In this document: positions 34,433 to 34,768 of the stretch, one piece after another
Position numbering within the stretch: the stretch's first letter is position 1
How the letters are laid out: each line of letters opens with the position of its first letter
Assembly (NCBI GenBank): GCA_019118645.1
Contig: DWYN01000066.1
Location: 1-34,768 of the forward strand
Reading direction: 5' to 3'
DNA: 34,768 bases
DNA from: Candidatus Blautia excrementipullorum
GTDB taxonomy: Bacteria; Bacillota; Clostridia; Lachnospirales; Lachnospiraceae
Notes under the pieces: model-generated
Told to the model about the DNA's origin: nothing
The model's input: only the letters and a program-made list of their open reading frames with translations
Databases searched by the model: none
Position numbers and translations under genes: made by a program

Positions 34433-34768
34433 ATGGATCATACTCTTGCTCTGATCGGGCTTGCGCACCAGGGGGATAAAAAAGCAAGAGATACATTATT
34501 TGAGGAAAACACAGGGCTTATTTACAGTGTAGCAAAGCGGTTTCTGGGCAGAGGCGTGGAAATGGAGGATTTGTTTCAGATTGGAAGCATCGGCCTTTTA
34601 AAAGCTGTCGACAAGTTCGATACCGGCTATCAGGTGAAATTCTCTACCTATGCCGTGCCCATGATTGCCGGAGAAATCAAGCGTTTTCTTAGGGATGACG
34701 GTATGCTGAAGGTAAGCCGGTCCCTGAAAGAAAACCATTATAAAATTTATCAGAAAAGGGATAAACTG
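34433..34768 (+). CDS. sigF: Sporulation sigma factor SigF, 5' part
   Basis: The first 112 codons are in the window; the gene runs off the right edge. The ATG at 34433 has AAAGGTGA at 34421-34428, which starts inside the spoIIAB stop. Sigma-70 region 2 is clear: LIYSVAKRFLGRGVEMEDLFQIGSIGLLKAVDKFD, then VKFSTYAVPMIAGEIKRFLRDDG (region 2.4 and the lead to 3.1). Gene order spoIIAA-spoIIAB-sigF marks this as the first forespore sigma factor. Regions 3 and 4 lie outside. Confidence 0.96.
   Translation, partial: MDHTLALIGLAHQGDKKARDTLFEENTGLIYSVAKRFLGRGVEMEDLFQIGSIGLLKAVDKFDTGYQVKFSTYAVPMIAGEIKRFLRDDGMLKVSRSLKENHYKIYQKRDKL

Overview
The window reads as a chromosomal segment of a spore-forming, low-to-mid GC Clostridia, most likely Lachnospiraceae (inference). 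Supporting signs are the spoIIAA-spoIIAB-sigF start at the right edge, a small acid-soluble spore protein gene, a T-box in front of valS, the AddAB recombination nuclease instead of RecBCD, strong AGGAGG-type ribosome binding sites, and an FtsX-type permease with a giant coiled coil. No phage, IS element, CRISPR array, tRNA or rRNA was seen. Gene order and base use look like an ordinary core chromosome.

Left part (1-8341): the tail of a BlaR1/M56-type membrane peptidase, then a promoter driving a UPF0145 gene coupled to a HelD-like helicase. Next come a lipoprotein with a hexapeptide repeat (own promoter and terminator) and a tightly spaced methyltransferase - hslO - nadE run. That run ends at a hairpin shared with the convergent gene for a small membrane protein with a degenerate FMN-binding-like domain.

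Centre (8342-20716): addB-addA, one base apart, converge on an RsmF-type rRNA methyltransferase across a large two-sided terminator. A self-contained padR - HAAS/DUF1700 - DUF4097 - PspC operon follows. It has 4-base ATGA overlaps and a palindrome over its promoter, and looks like a PadR-controlled envelope-stress module. A divergent SASP gene (TTG start), a terminator, and cdd come next.

Right part (20717-34768): a promoter and a long leader hairpin precede a two-gene ABC system (MacB-like ATPase plus a 1303-residue permease). A promoter and valine T-box control valS and, with only 15 bases between, an LTA-synthase-like membrane sulfatase with a C-terminal TIG-like domain. folC follows behind an unusual leader in which a promoter sits inside a terminator-like inverted repeat. 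Then come an undescribed 50-residue ORF, a zinc-ribbon/TPR membrane protein, a terminator, and spoIIAA-spoIIAB-sigF (cut by the window end).

I see no clear candidate for a wholly new multi-gene system. The most interesting items are the PadR-envelope operon with its operator, the folC leader, the valS/LTA-synthase pairing, the degenerate FMN-binding-like protein, and several unassigned leader hairpins. All family calls come from reading motifs; no database search was run.
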